From: Halomonas litopenaei
Lineage (GTDB): Bacteria; Pseudomonadota; Gammaproteobacteria; Pseudomonadales; Halomonadaceae
Length of the DNA: 64,000 bases
Direction: 5' to 3'
Assembly (NCBI RefSeq): GCF_017303055.1
Contig: NZ_JAEKJT010000008.1
Location: forward strand, 162,703 to 226,702
Within the stretch, counting starts at the first letter, position 1, and each line of letters opens with the position of its first letter. The notes below the pieces were generated by a model. The model had not been told where the DNA came from. It ran no database searches and was given only the letters and a program-made list of their open reading frames with translations. This document shows positions 37,820 to 46,526 of this stretch, piece by piece. Made by a program: the position numbers and the translations under genes.

Positions 37820-38737
37820 TTAGACAGAGGGGCCTTCCAGATGGCTCAGCTCTCGCGTCAGGGCACGTTTCTGGAGGGCATCGATCACCCGGTCGTGGAG
37901 GACGGGGTCCATGGCCGTGTTAGCGGGGCGGGCGTCGGTCAGATGGGCTGCCAGGCCTTCGCCGCTGACGACCTGGAGATCATCTGCGCTCACTTCACGC
38001 TCGATCTTCCAGCCTGGCAGCGCCAGGATCCCCTGTACCGGCACGGGCTGTCCCAGCTCACGGCACAGCCAGGATGCCACCCAGCGCGTGGCTTGCCGAG
38101 CCTTGCGCTGCGGACGGCGCTCTAGCCAGCCGGGGAAGCGCAGGCGCTCGTGCTCTACCACGACGGTATCCTGAACGTCGCCCGATGGACTGATACCCGG
38201 CGTACGTGCGCGCGTCTCGACCACGAAGACGCCGTAGGGAGTGATCGCGATATGGTCGATCAGAAAGGTGTCGGCCGGCACATCATGGAAGACGAAAAAG
38301 GGGTGAGCTTCAGGTCGGATAAGGCGTTCCAGCTCCTGCCCGACCGCCAGCTCACACGCCAGACCGAGCTTGATCCGGCGAATACGCTGATAGTCACGCA
38401 TCAGACGGAAACTGAAGACGATGGCAAGCAGGGTGCACAGCACGCCGTAGAAGGCCCATTCCAGCCAGTTCTGGTGGCGTGAAAACAGCATGCGGCCCAT
38501 GCCGTAGACGAGCGGAGTCAGCACCAGCACCGGCCCCAGGGCCGCATTCAAGAATAGACTGGCGAAGGCTCTGTCGAGGCGATCGCGCAGCAGCTGCCCT
38601 GGCTCTCGCAGGGGGTGTGCATCAAACGGGGAATGCACGCGCGGATCGTGCAAGCTGCGCAGTGCCACCACCACCGTCGCGGCGGCCGCCAGTGGAAACA
38701 GAAAGAACAGTGGCAGCAGGTAATCCAGCCAGGCCAT
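37820..38737 (-). CDS. Membrane-anchored NERD-domain protein
   Basis: 305 residues from ATG 38737 (AAGGAG). N-terminal hydrophobic segments (about 6-27, 66-84 and 96-113) are followed by a nuclease-related NERD domain: GQELERL, then FLIDHIAITPYGVFVVETRA. The usual Glu-x-Lys of NERD proteins reads E-T-R here, so nuclease activity is open. The C-terminal third is hydrophilic. It is convergent with the RNase T2 gene and divergent from the sirtuin gene. Function unknown; domain assignment by pattern. Confidence 0.78.
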   Translation of the reverse strand: MAWLDYLLPLFFLFPLAAAATVVVALRSLHDPRVHSPFDAHPLREPGQLLRDRLDRAFASLFLNAALGPVLVLTPLVYGMGRMLFSRHQNWLEWAFYGVLCTLLAIVFSFRLMRDYQRIRRIKLGLACELAVGQELERLIRPEAHPFFVFHDVPADTFLIDHIAITPYGVFVVETRARTPGISPSGDVQDTVVVEHERLRFPGWLERRPQRKARQATRWVASWLCRELGQPVPVQGILALPGWKIEREVSADDLQVVSGEGLAAHLTDARPANTAMDPVLHDRVIDALQKRALTRELSHLEGPSV

Positions 38738-38879
38738 CGGCACTCCTTGCCCGTAGCAGAATGTTGTCCATTGTAGACAATGAAGGGGCATCCGGGCCAT
38801 GCGACCCTTGGACATGTAAACTGGTGGCGCCGGATAGCCAGGCTGATCCGGTCTTTGTTGTCTCTGATGAGGAGCCATC

Positions 38880-39749
38880 ATGCCGGACGCTATCCGCTCG
38901 ACATTGCTGCCAGCAGCTTTATCATCCAGCGCCCTGGTCGACTTCTGTCACCGTCATCGGCGCATTGCCGTGCTCAGTGGTGCGGGTATCAGCACGCCCA
39001 GCGGGATCCCCGACTATCGCGATGCCAAGGGGGACTGGAAACGCTCCCCGCCGATCGATCATCGTGACTTCATGGCCCACCATGGCGCAAGGCAGCGGTA
39101 CTGGGCGCGGGCGCTGATCGGCTTTCGCGTGCTCAACGACGCCAAGCCTAACCTCGCCCATCGTGCCCTGGCCGAACTGGAGCGGCTCGGCAAGGTGTCC
39201 GGCATCATCACCCAGAACGTCGATGGCCTGCATCAGCGCAGTGGCTCCCGGCGTGTGATCGACCTGCATGGCCGCGCCGATCAGGTAGTCTGCATGCAGT
39301 GTGGTGCCCGCCAGATGCGGCATGCACTGCATACTGAGCTGGCGCGTCGTAACCCTGACTGGACCTTCGACCACTCCGGGATCGCGGCCGCCCCTGACGG
39401 AGATGCGGATCTGGAAGCCGACTTTTCACGCTTCGATGTGCCTGCCTGTGGGCGCTGCGGTGACGGTATCTGGAAGCCAGACGTCGTGTTCTTCGGTGAC
39501 AATGTGCCTGCGGCTGTTGTGGCTGACGCCCGTGCCCTGCTCGATGACAGCGACGCCTTGCTGGTGGTGGGGTCGTCGCTGATGGTGTTTTCTGGTTTTC
39601 GCTTCGTGCGCGAGAGCGTCAAGGCCGGAAAGCCCGTCGCCTGCATCAACCTGGGCAAGACCCGTGCCGATGACCTGTTTACCCTGAAGCTTGATGGGGC
39701 CGTCGATCAGGTATTGCCGGCATTGGCAAGCCAGCTGGGTTCTGGCTAG
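38880..39749 (+). CDS. NAD-dependent protein deacylase, Sir2 family
   Basis: 289 residues, GAGGAG before ATG 38880. NAD-binding motifs GAGISTPSGIPDYRD and TQNVDGLHQRSG, a His in LHG, two Cys pairs that bind zinc (CMQC ... CGRC), and VVFFGDNVP then VVGSSLMV follow the sirtuin order. The extra length between the Cys pairs (HSGIAAAPDGDADLEADF) is like class II sirtuins. It removes acyl groups from lysines using NAD. It is a stand-alone enzyme, not a defence-type Sir2 fusion. Confidence 0.93.
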   Translation: MPDAIRSTLLPAALSSSALVDFCHRHRRIAVLSGAGISTPSGIPDYRDAKGDWKRSPPIDHRDFMAHHGARQRYWARALIGFRVLNDAKPNLAHRALAELERLGKVSGIITQNVDGLHQRSGSRRVIDLHGRADQVVCMQCGARQMRHALHTELARRNPDWTFDHSGIAAAPDGDADLEADFSRFDVPACGRCGDGIWKPDVVFFGDNVPAAVVADARALLDDSDALLVVGSSLMVFSGFRFVRESVKAGKPVACINLGKTRADDLFTLKLDGAVDQVLPALASQLGSG

Positions 39750-39764
39750 CCGCGGTCTGGTTTT

Positions 39765-39824
39765 CAGGGCTGTGGTCACCAGGGCTCAGGCTATCAGGGC
39801 TTAGGCTATCAGGGCTGTCGCCAG
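39765..39824. repeat. Four imperfect 15-bp tandem repeats
   Basis: Each unit begins CAGGGCT (39765, 39780, 39795, 39810) and the second and third units differ at one base. The array sits just beyond the sirtuin stop. Confidence 0.75.
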
Positions 39825-39912
39825 CAGCGCGGTGCATCGTCAGAGGGGCGCCCAGGCTGCCACCTCTTTCTGCCTCTGCTCGCGGCTACCTCTCGCCGCG
39901 CGCCAGGGGCCC

Positions 39913-40287
39913 TTAGCCACCGGCCAGCTTGACCTTGAAGCCTTTTGTCTCGAGGGCTTCCTTCAGCACCTGACGATGATCGCCCTGGATCTCGATGATG
40001 CCATCCTTCAGGGCGCCCCCGGTACCGCAGCGCTTCTTCAGCTCCTTGGCCAGTGCCTTCAGTTCCTTTTCGGCCAGTGGCACACCGCTGATGGTGGTGA
40101 CGCCCTTGCCCTTGCGACCGCTGGTTTCCCGGCGGATGCGCACGATCCCGTCCAGCTCTTCAAGGCGTGCCTGGTCAGCGATCTCATCACAGCGGCAAGC
40201 CTCCTTGGGCGCTCGACACTGGGGACAGATATCACCGTGCTCGGTGGAATAGACGAGCGATCCAAGTTGGTCCTTGAGCGATGGCAT
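39913..40287 (-). CDS. SUI1-family translation factor YciH
   Basis: 124 residues. An N-terminal zinc-type patch CPQC...CRCD is followed by the SUI1/eIF1 fold: VRIRRETSGRKGKGVTTISG, KELKALAKELKKRCGTGGAL, KDGIIEIQGDHRQVLKEAL. YciH-type proteins act on initiation fidelity or translation control under stress. It lies 9 bp past... and downstream of panC on the same strand, so it may be the last gene of the panBC run. Confidence 0.92.
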   Translation of the reverse strand: MPSLKDQLGSLVYSTEHGDICPQCRAPKEACRCDEIADQARLEELDGIVRIRRETSGRKGKGVTTISGVPLAEKELKALAKELKKRCGTGGALKDGIIEIQGDHRQVLKEALETKGFKVKLAGG

Positions 40288-40295
40288 ATGGACTC

Positions 40296-41144
40296 CTAGC
40301 GCGGCAGTGTCACAAACAGGTTGTCGATCAAGCGTGTGGCGCCGAGCCGAGCGGCCACCAACAGAACGGCCTCGCGGGTATCGGCAGCCACGTGACCCAG
40401 ATCACGACGGCGTAGCTCCAGATAGTCGGGCCTGAAACCCAGTGACTCAAGGCGAGTCTTGCCGTGTTGCAGGGTGCGAGCGACGTCTTCGCCCTGCTGC
40501 AGCGCCTGTTTCAGCTGCACCAGAGTGCCCTGCAGCTCAGCCGCGGTGGCGTGCTCGGCAGCGCTGAGATAACCATTTCGCGAAGACATCGCGAGGCCTG
40601 AGGCCTCGCGTACGGTGGGGACGGCAACAATCTCGATGGGCAGGTGGAGATCGCTAACCATGCGCTGGATCACCGCGAGCTGCTGATAATCCTTTTCGCC
40701 GAAGCAGGCGACATCGGGCTGGACGATGTGAAACAGCATGCTGACCACGGTCGATACGCCGTCGAAGTGCCCAGGGCGGGAACCTCCGCACAGACCTTCG
40801 CTGACCCCGGGTACGCGAACCAGCGTCTGGCCTTCGAGTCCCTCGGGATACATGATCGCCGGCGTCGGGGTGAACACCATATCGCAGCCCGCCGCTTCCA
40901 GCTTGGCCAGATCGGCTTCCATGGTGCGCGGGTAGTTGTCCAGGTCCTCACTGGGGCCGAACTGCAGCGGGTTGACGAAGATCGAGGCGACGACCAGGTC
41001 ACAGCGCTCTCGCGCTGCCTCGACCAGGGCCAGGTGGCCTTGATGCAGGTTGCCCATGGTCGGTACCAGGCCGATTCTGGCACCGGCCAAGCGATGAGGT
41101 CGCAGCGCCTCGCGCAGGTCCGCGATGGCGGGGTGGACGTGCAT
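40296..41144 (-). CDS. panC: Pantothenate synthetase
   Basis: 282 residues. The nucleotidyltransferase motifs are MGNLHQGHLALV (HIGH type) and SSRNGYLS (KMSKS type), with FGEKDYQQLAVIQRMV between them. It joins pantoate and beta-alanine using ATP, the last step to pantothenate. Nine bases separate it from panB upstream and eight from the YciH gene downstream. PanD is not in the window. Confidence 0.97.
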   Translation of the reverse strand: MHVHPAIADLREALRPHRLAGARIGLVPTMGNLHQGHLALVEAARERCDLVVASIFVNPLQFGPSEDLDNYPRTMEADLAKLEAAGCDMVFTPTPAIMYPEGLEGQTLVRVPGVSEGLCGGSRPGHFDGVSTVVSMLFHIVQPDVACFGEKDYQQLAVIQRMVSDLHLPIEIVAVPTVREASGLAMSSRNGYLSAAEHATAAELQGTLVQLKQALQQGEDVARTLQHGKTRLESLGFRPDYLELRRRDLGHVAADTREAVLLVAARLGATRLIDNLFVTLPR

Positions 41145-41153
41145 GCTACTCTC

Positions 41154-41945
41154 CTAGAAACAGTGCTCTGCAGCGGGGAATTCGCGGCTGAGCACCGCTT
41201 CGTGGTAGCGCCGGAAGGCACCCTCGATATCTTCAGCCTCGGCCAGGAAGTTCTTCACGAAGCGCGGCGTGCGCCCGTGAGTGACCCCGAGGATATCGTG
41301 CATCACCAGGATCTGGCCGTCGGTGTCTGGGCCCGCGCCTATACCGATAACCGGGACCTCCAGGGCCTCGCTGACCGCGCGGCCCAGGCTGGCCGGCACG
41401 CATTCGAGCAGAATGACGGAAGCGCCGGCGTCGACCAACAGACGCGCGTCCTCCAGAATACGGGTGGCGGCTTCTGCCTCGCGGCCTTGAACCTTGTACC
41501 CGCCCAGTTGGTGCACGGTTTGCGGAGTGAGGCCGAGATGGGCGCATACCGGCACGCCACGTCGGGTCAGCTCGCGGATATCGTCCGCCATCCAACCCTC
41601 GCCCTCGACCTTGACCAGCTCTGCACCGGCGCGCATGAGCGCGGCGGCATTGTCGAGCAGGCGCTCGCGGCTAGGATTGCCCATGAACGGCAGGTCGACC
41701 ATCAGCAGGCTGTCACCCTTGCCGCGTGCGACGCAGCGAGTGTGGTAGAGGATGTCGTCCATGGTGACGGGCAGGGTACTGTCGTGTCCCTGCAGTACCA
41801 TGCCCAGGGAATCCCCTACCAGCAGAACGTCGATACCGGCGCGGCCGGCGCTGGCGGCGAAGGACGCATCGTAGGCGGTCAGGCAGCTGAAGGGTTCACC
41901 GGCGCGCTTGCGAGCCTTCAGCGAGCTCAGGGTGACAGAAGTCAT
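41154..41945 (-). CDS. panB: 3-methyl-2-oxobutanoate hydroxymethyltransferase
   Basis: 263 residues from ATG 41945, matching the ~264-residue family length; the longer frame to 42305 is discarded. The metal-binding GDSLGMVLQGHDSTLPVTMD and later VKVEGEGW, AHLGLTPQ and IGIGAGPDTDGQILVMHD are characteristic. It makes ketopantoate with methylene-tetrahydrofolate, and folK (folate synthesis) lies just upstream, as in Pseudomonas. Confidence 0.97.
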   Translation of the reverse strand: MTSVTLSSLKARKRAGEPFSCLTAYDASFAASAGRAGIDVLLVGDSLGMVLQGHDSTLPVTMDDILYHTRCVARGKGDSLLMVDLPFMGNPSRERLLDNAAALMRAGAELVKVEGEGWMADDIRELTRRGVPVCAHLGLTPQTVHQLGGYKVQGREAEAATRILEDARLLVDAGASVILLECVPASLGRAVSEALEVPVIGIGAGPDTDGQILVMHDILGVTHGRTPRFVKNFLAEAEDIEGAFRRYHEAVLSREFPAAEHCF

Positions 41946-42091
41946 GGCGTGTTCTCGTGTTGGCAACAGGGCGTGCATCGTGGCCGCCCCTGAGTGATTA
42001 CCGCGGATTGTTACCGATGGGTGAATCTGTGTCGATAGGTAACATTGACCAAGCGGGGGAGAGTCTTCAACTGTGTCTTGGTGAACCGGCG

Positions 42092-42619
42092 TCAACCGTC
42101 TACCGGGGAAGCCGTCAGCAGGTGCAGGTCGCCGCGGTGCAGGGCCTCCTCCATCTGCTGAGCAAGGCTGTCGAGGGTCCGCCCATCTGCCAGGGTCAGC
42201 GCGGGATCGAGTTCGGCCAGCGGCAGGACGACAAAGGCACGGTGGGCGAGCTCTGGGTGGGGCAATGTCAGCCGCGGGAGGGCAAGCGTGATGTTCGCCA
42301 TCCACAATAGATCCAGGTCCAGCGTGCGAGGACCCCAGTGGCGCTCTCTTCTGCGTCGATGGCGCTGTTCCAGCGCTTGCAGTTGATCCAGCAGTGCCAG
42401 CGGCGACAGCGCGGTCTCAAGCGTAGCAACGGCGTTGACGAAATCCGGCTGATCCTGGGGGCCGACAGGCCGGCTGGCGTACAGGCGCGAGGCCGCCACG
42501 CGCCGGGTAAGCGGCAGGCCGTCGAGTTCAGCCAGTGCTGTCTCAACCTGCCTGCGCGGTTTTTCCAGGTTGCTGCCGAGGCCGATATGAGCGATGTAGC
42601 GTGCTGCCATCGGGCTCAC
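42092..42619 (-). CDS. folK: 2-amino-4-hydroxy-6-hydroxymethyldihydropteridine pyrophosphokinase
   Basis: 175 residues from GTG 42619, overlapping the pcnB stop; an ATG at 42610 is equally possible and would remove three residues. HPPK motifs: GLGSNLEKPRRQV near the start, ALEQRHRRRRERHWGPRTLD with the catalytic acidic pair in DLDLLW, and LPHPELAHRAFVV. It transfers pyrophosphate from ATP to the pterin in folate synthesis. Translational coupling to pcnB is likely. Confidence 0.95.
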   Translation of the reverse strand: MSPMAARYIAHIGLGSNLEKPRRQVETALAELDGLPLTRRVAASRLYASRPVGPQDQPDFVNAVATLETALSPLALLDQLQALEQRHRRRRERHWGPRTLDLDLLWMANITLALPRLTLPHPELAHRAFVVLPLAELDPALTLADGRTLDSLAQQMEEALHRGDLHLLTASPVDG

Positions 42620-44019
42620 TCATCCGAAGAAGGCGGGGTGCTGCGCGGCTTGCGACGGCGACGTCTGCGCTTGCGCGGTGCTGCGGTGCCAGCAGGGTCG
42701 GCTCCCACCTTGCCAAGCAGCCGGCGTTGTTCGTGCTCGTCGGCCTCCTGGAAGGCCGTCCACCAGTCACCCAGGCCCGGTGCGATCTCACCCGCGGCCT
42801 CGCGCAGCAGCAGGAAGTCGTAGGCCGCACGGAAGCGTGGGTGGTCGCGGGTCTGAAAGGCACGCTTGCCACGACGCATGGGCAGCCGTTGCTGCAGATC
42901 CCAGATGTCTCGCATGGGCATGCTGAAGCGCTTGGGCAGGGACACATGCTGAAGCTCGCGGCTGATGACTTGCTGGGCAGCGGCCTGCAAGGCGGGCACG
43001 GGCGGCATGCCTTCGGCTTCAAGGTCCCGCTGGCGGCAGTATACCGGCCCCCACATAAAGGCAGCGAGCAGGAAGGCGGGCGTGACGGGACGATCATCGC
43101 GAATGCGGCGATCGGTACTTTCCAGTGCCTGTTCGATCAGCGCCTCAGCCCAAGGCAGCTCTTCCATGCACTCATCGGCCTCGGGGAACAGCATGGCGAA
43201 CAGGCCGTAATCTCGAAGTAGCCGGAAGGTAGCGAGCCCCTCTCCTGAGAGGAACAGCTTCAAGATCTCGTCGAACAGGCGCGCGGGTGGAATCTGCAGC
43301 AACAGCGGTGCCATCTCGGCGATGGGCGCTTCGGTGTCCGGCGCGATATCGAAGTCGAGCTTTGCCGCGAAGCGAATGGCGCGCAGCATGCGCACCGGAT
43401 CTTCACGGTAGCGTGTTTCGGGGTCGCCAATCAGGCGCAGCGTGCGCGAGGCGATGTCATCGACGCCGCCGGCGAAGTCATGCAGCGTGAAGTCGGCAAT
43501 GTTGTAGTACAGCGCGTTCACGGTGAAGTCGCGGCGCAGGGCGTCTTCCTCGATATTGCCCCACACATTGTCGCGCAACAGCAGACCATCATCGGATTGT
43601 GAGGCGAGGTGGTCGCCATGGTCATCACGCGGCTTGCCACGGAACGTGGTGACTTCGATGACCTCACGGCCAAATCGCACATGCACGATGCGAAAGCGGC
43701 GTCCGATGATGCGTGAGTTGCGAAACAGCTGCTTCACCTGCTCGGGAGTGGCATCGGTGGCGACGTCGAAGTCCTTGGGGTCGATGCCCAACAAGGAGTC
43801 ACGCAGACAGCCGCCTACCAGGTAGGCTTCATAGCCTGCGTTGTGCAACCGGTACAGTACCTTGAGGGAGGCTTCGCTGAACTGGCGACGGGACACGGGG
43901 TGTTCGTCACGAGTGAGTACGCGTGGCATCGGCGGTCCTGCGACGGCTTCCTGAGCTCCAAACAGGGACTTCAAGTGTTCTCCTGGGCTCTGCAGAAAGC
44001 GGGTAAATCCTTTGATCAT
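42616..44019 (-). CDS. pcnB: Poly(A) polymerase I
   Basis: 467 residues from ATG 44019 (the longer frame to 44106 lacks support). The nucleotidyltransferase head has YLVGGCLRDSLLGIDPKDFD with the two catalytic Asp, then FRIVHVRFGREVIEV and RRDFTVNALYYNI. The RNA-binding body and a basic tail (PRKRRRRRRK) follow. It adds poly(A) to RNA 3' ends and promotes decay. The CrcZ-like RNA gene lies directly upstream, so readthrough from it could reach pcnB. Confidence 0.96.
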   Translation of the reverse strand: MIKGFTRFLQSPGEHLKSLFGAQEAVAGPPMPRVLTRDEHPVSRRQFSEASLKVLYRLHNAGYEAYLVGGCLRDSLLGIDPKDFDVATDATPEQVKQLFRNSRIIGRRFRIVHVRFGREVIEVTTFRGKPRDDHGDHLASQSDDGLLLRDNVWGNIEEDALRRDFTVNALYYNIADFTLHDFAGGVDDIASRTLRLIGDPETRYREDPVRMLRAIRFAAKLDFDIAPDTEAPIAEMAPLLLQIPPARLFDEILKLFLSGEGLATFRLLRDYGLFAMLFPEADECMEELPWAEALIEQALESTDRRIRDDRPVTPAFLLAAFMWGPVYCRQRDLEAEGMPPVPALQAAAQQVISRELQHVSLPKRFSMPMRDIWDLQQRLPMRRGKRAFQTRDHPRFRAAYDFLLLREAAGEIAPGLGDWWTAFQEADEHEQRRLLGKVGADPAGTAAPRKRRRRRRKPRSTPPSSDE

Positions 44020-44181
44020 GCGGCGATATGGACTCGCGGGGGTCTGAAAGGTGTTGAGTGTAGCGGACGCTTTCTGCCTTGCAAAGCGCGGTCGCCTCAA
44101 CGTCATGAGTCAGCCATGAGGGGCTGGCGCCGAAGTGGGCTGCTCAGCAGGCATGACGGTGGTGATTGCCGGATAGCAGAA

Positions 44182-44202
44182 GGGGAGGCCAAGGGCCTCC
44201 CC
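44182..44202 (-). terminator. Terminator hairpin of the CrcZ-like RNA
   Basis: Perfect 9-bp stem GGGGAGGCC / GGCCTCCCC with a 3-nt loop. The following T tract on the minus strand is weak (TTCTGCT), so some readthrough toward pcnB is possible. Confidence 0.75.
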
Positions 44203-44681
44203 ATCAAAGCAGGATGCAGCGTCCGTGCTGCTGATTCTTCTTCGTGATGGCGCATCGCCTTGAATACGCACCACAGTCACCAAGGAGGTTCAGGCAAGCA
44301 ATGATATTGTTGTTATTGGCGCTCCTGACGGCGACCGCCTCGTATTCAAAACAATAATCCAACCACGACGGCATATGATGCCTCCCCTCGGCTTATTGTC
44401 ATTGTTGCCGAGAGTGCGCTCTGACGACCTTGTTGCTTTTGTTGGTCGGTCGTCTGTGGCGCGTCGCGTCCTGGTACTCCGGGCTTCGTCGTATTGTTGT
44501 TGTTCGACGAATGTGCGCTGCGCTGGTCCCGTGTTGTTCTTGTTGTGGGGCCGCGTCGCCTAGTGCCCAATCCGCCTGCTTCATCATGAAGCGTTGTTGT
44601 TGTTAGGGCGGCGGATCTGATCGTGTTCTGACAGATTGTTGTTGTTGGCTGTCCACGATCGCCGGAATTTGTTGTTCTTGC
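44182..44681 (-). ncRNA. crcZ: CrcZ-like Hfq/Crc-sequestering small RNA
   Basis: About 500 nt of minus-strand sequence with no believable gene sits between cbrB and pcnB, where CrcZ (about 400 nt) is found in pseudomonads. Eight CA-rich blocks of the AACAACAA type lie at 44668-44679, 44636-44648, 44592-44604, 44531-44548, 44494-44505, 44428-44445, 44392-44407 and 44306-44319. A sigma-54 promoter (44707-44692) places the start near 44681, just before the first block, and a hairpin terminator ends it near 44182. In Pseudomonas such motifs bind Hfq and Crc and relieve carbon catabolite repression when CbrA/CbrB is active. The region is AT-richer than its neighbours. Function here is inferred from sequence and position. 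Confidence 0.87.
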
Positions 44682-44691
44682 CCAGACTTAC

Positions 44692-44707
44692 TGCAGTTGT
44701 CGTGCCT
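44692..44707 (-). promoter_or_regulatory. Sigma-54 promoter of the CrcZ-like RNA
   Basis: Minus strand AGGCACGACAACTGCA: -24 GG (44706-44705) and -12 GC (44694-44693) are 10 bp apart. It closely resembles the glnA promoter TGGCACGCAACCTGCA in this window. Confidence 0.85.
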
Positions 44708-44781
44708 ACTTTGATTTTTTTCTTTTTAAACAGCGACTTGTCTCTTTGTAGTTGGTTCGAGGCAAGCCGCCGGGTTGTTTG

Positions 44782-44833
44782 TGTTACCTCGGGCTACCCA
44801 TTTTGGCGCACTCTTTTGGGTTGGATGGTAACA
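44782..44833 (-). promoter_or_regulatory. Candidate CbrB enhancer site (TGTTAC ... GTAACA)
   Basis: TGTTAC at 44782-44787 and its inverted complement GTAACA at 44828-44833 flank 40 bp, 75-125 bp upstream of the sigma-54 promoter. Half-sites of this kind are, as I recall, part of the CbrB recognition element in Pseudomonas; the wide spacing is unusual, so the assignment is tentative. Confidence 0.45.
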
Positions 44834-44992
44834 ACCGGTGCATCAAGAGGTAGCTGGCGTGCAGGGCCTACAATGCCTGTATTGATCGCTACAGACACTT
44901 GCACCATGGTCGAATGAACCAAAGCAGGGGGCCGGACAGGAGATCAGCGACATGCTGGCAGTGGGGCGTCTGGCGCCGATGAAAGCCCATTA

Positions 44993-45072
44993 GGCGCGGC
45001 ATCGCGCGCCGGGTAGTGAGCGTCGGGCGCCAGGAAGAGGGAGGCGCGGCATCGGGCGCCGGGTAGAGAGCG
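44993..45072. repeat. Two 30-bp repeats spaced 50 bp apart
   Basis: Copies at 44993-45022 and 45043-45072 (GGCGCGGCATCG...GGGTAG...GAGCG) differ at two bases. They lie between cbrB and its sRNA gene. Confidence 0.7.
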
Positions 45073-45128
45073 GCGCGGCGTTGCCTCCAGCGCTGAAAGA
45101 AGACGTCACCTGGAGCGTACGCTGGTCA

Positions 45129-46526
45129 TCACTGGCGTCGAGCAGGGCGCTTTCGAGGTATACCGAGCCGTTGACGCCTTTCCCACAGGCATTTGCGAGA
45201 GATGCCCAGCTTGTTGGCGAGCTCGGTCTCGTTCATCTGGTCCTGGTGCTCCAGCACAAAGTGCTGAAAGTAGTTTTCCAGCGACAGGTCGTCGGCGTCA
45301 CTCTGGGCGTCGCTGCGCGCGACGTCATGCTCCGCCAGGTTGGCCGCCGTCGGCAGGGGATCGGCAAGCGAGCGGGGTGTGACGGGCATGGCAAGGCCCA
45401 GGTCATCTGGATGGATCAGCTGGCCCTCGGCCAAGATGACCCCTCTTTCCAGGGCGTTTTCCAGTTCCCTGACATTGCCTGGCCAGGGGTAGTCCGCGAT
45501 ATCCCGGCGTGCGGCACGCGATAATCTCAGCTCCTCCCTCGCATGACGCTTGCAGGTCTTCGCCAGCAGGGCATCGGCGATCTCGAGGATATCGTCCTCG
45601 CGCTCCCTCAGCGGAGGAAGGTCGATCTGCATCACATTGAGGCGGTAGTACAGGTCGAGCCGGAAGTCACCGCTTCGCGACAGCGCCCGCAGGTCGCGAT
45701 GGGTCGCTGCGACAAGCCGCACGTCCACGTGCCGGGTCTCCACCGAACCGATGCGGCGAATCTCTCCTTCTTGCAGCACCCTGAGCAGGCGCGCCTGGGC
45801 ATCCAGGGGCAGCTCGCCAATCTCGTCCAGAAACAGGGTGCCGCCATGGGCGGCTTCAACCAGGCCGGTGCGGGCTGCGCTGGCGCCGGTAAAGGCCCCT
45901 TTTTCGTGGCCAAACAGCTCCGACTCGATCAGCGTTTCAGGAATCGCTGCGCAGTTGACGCAGATGAGCGGCGCGTTGGCACGCCGGCTCTGCTGATGCA
46001 GCGCCCGGGCGACCAATTCCTTGCCGGTCCCGGATTCGCCCAGGATCAGTACCGTGACGTCCGCTGGTGCGGTCTTGCGGATACGGGTATAGACCGTCTG
46101 CATGGCAGGGCAGTTGCCGATCATGGTGCGCCGCTGGCCCGCCTCGTCGGCAACCGCGGGCGGACTGCTGCGCTGGCTGGACTGGCGGTGGAGGATGCGG
46201 GCAACGGTTTCCAGCAGCTCATCATGATCGAACGGCTTGGCCACGTAGTCGACAGCGCCTTGTTTCAGGGCCTCCACGGCGGAGCGCATGCTGGCGTAGC
46301 TGGTCATGATCAGCACCGGGCATGGCGAGGCCAGGGCAATCAGCTCGGTGCCGGGGGCTCCAGGCAGGCGCAGGTCGCTAATGATCAGGTCATAGGCCTG
46401 CAAGTCGCGCTGCTGGGCCTGTTCGACCGAGTCGGACTCCTCGACGTGGTGGTCATGTCGCTCCAGCAGGCGATGCAGAGCGGAGCGGATGATGGCTTCG
46501 TCTTCAACGATCAGGATTCGGCTCAT
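45129..46526 (-). CDS. cbrB: Two-component response regulator CbrB (sigma-54 activator)
   Basis: 465 residues from ATG 46526, inside the end of cbrA; a TTG start at 46559 is less likely. Receiver domain with Asp51 in [11 protein letters not shown]+ domain with [18 protein letters not shown] and [12 protein letters not shown]; and a C-terminal Fis-type helix-turn-helix ([20 protein letters not shown]). Domain order and neighbours (cbrA upstream, CrcZ-like RNA and pcnB downstream) identify it as CbrB, which activates the sRNA gene and catabolic genes under carbon or nitrogen stress. Confidence 0.94.
   Translation of the reverse strand: MSRILIVEDEAIIRSALHRLLERHDHHVEESDSVEQAQQRDLQAYDLIISDLRLPGAPGTELIALASPCPVLIMTSYASMRSAVEALKQGAVDYVAKPFDHDELLETVARILHRQSSQRSSPPAVADEAGQRRTMIGNCPAMQTVYTRIRKTAPADVTVLILGESGTGKELVARALHQQSRRANAPLICVNCAAIPETLIESELFGHEKGAFTGASAARTGLVEAAHGGTLFLDEIGELPLDAQARLLRVLQEGEIRRIGSVETRHVDVRLVAATHRDLRALSRSGDFRLDLYYRLNVMQIDLPPLREREDDILEIADALLAKTCKRHAREELRLSRAARRDIADYPWPGNVRELENALERGVILAEGQLIHPDDLGLAMPVTPRSLADPLPTAANLAEHDVARSDAQSDADDLSLENYFQHFVLEHQDQMNETELANKLGISRKCLWERRQRLGIPRKRPARRQ

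Noticed and set aside
38880..39749. Sir2 gene as part of an anti-phage defence system with the NERD gene
   Set aside because: It is a complete stand-alone sirtuin with zinc cysteines, divergent from the NERD gene; no defence partner, integrase or phage gene is nearby.
44301..44357. 18-residue plus-strand frame (MILLLLALLTATASYSKQ) with AAGGAGG upstream, like a leader peptide
   Set aside because: It lies antisense to the sRNA, the spacing to the ATG is long, and the leucines come from the complement of a CA block; chance is more likely.
44346..44570. Reading frame of 74 residues rich in Asn, Thr and Gln on the minus strand
   Set aside because: Its Asn/Gln runs are translations of the CA-rich blocks of the CrcZ-like RNA; there is no ribosome site and codon use differs from the genes around it.
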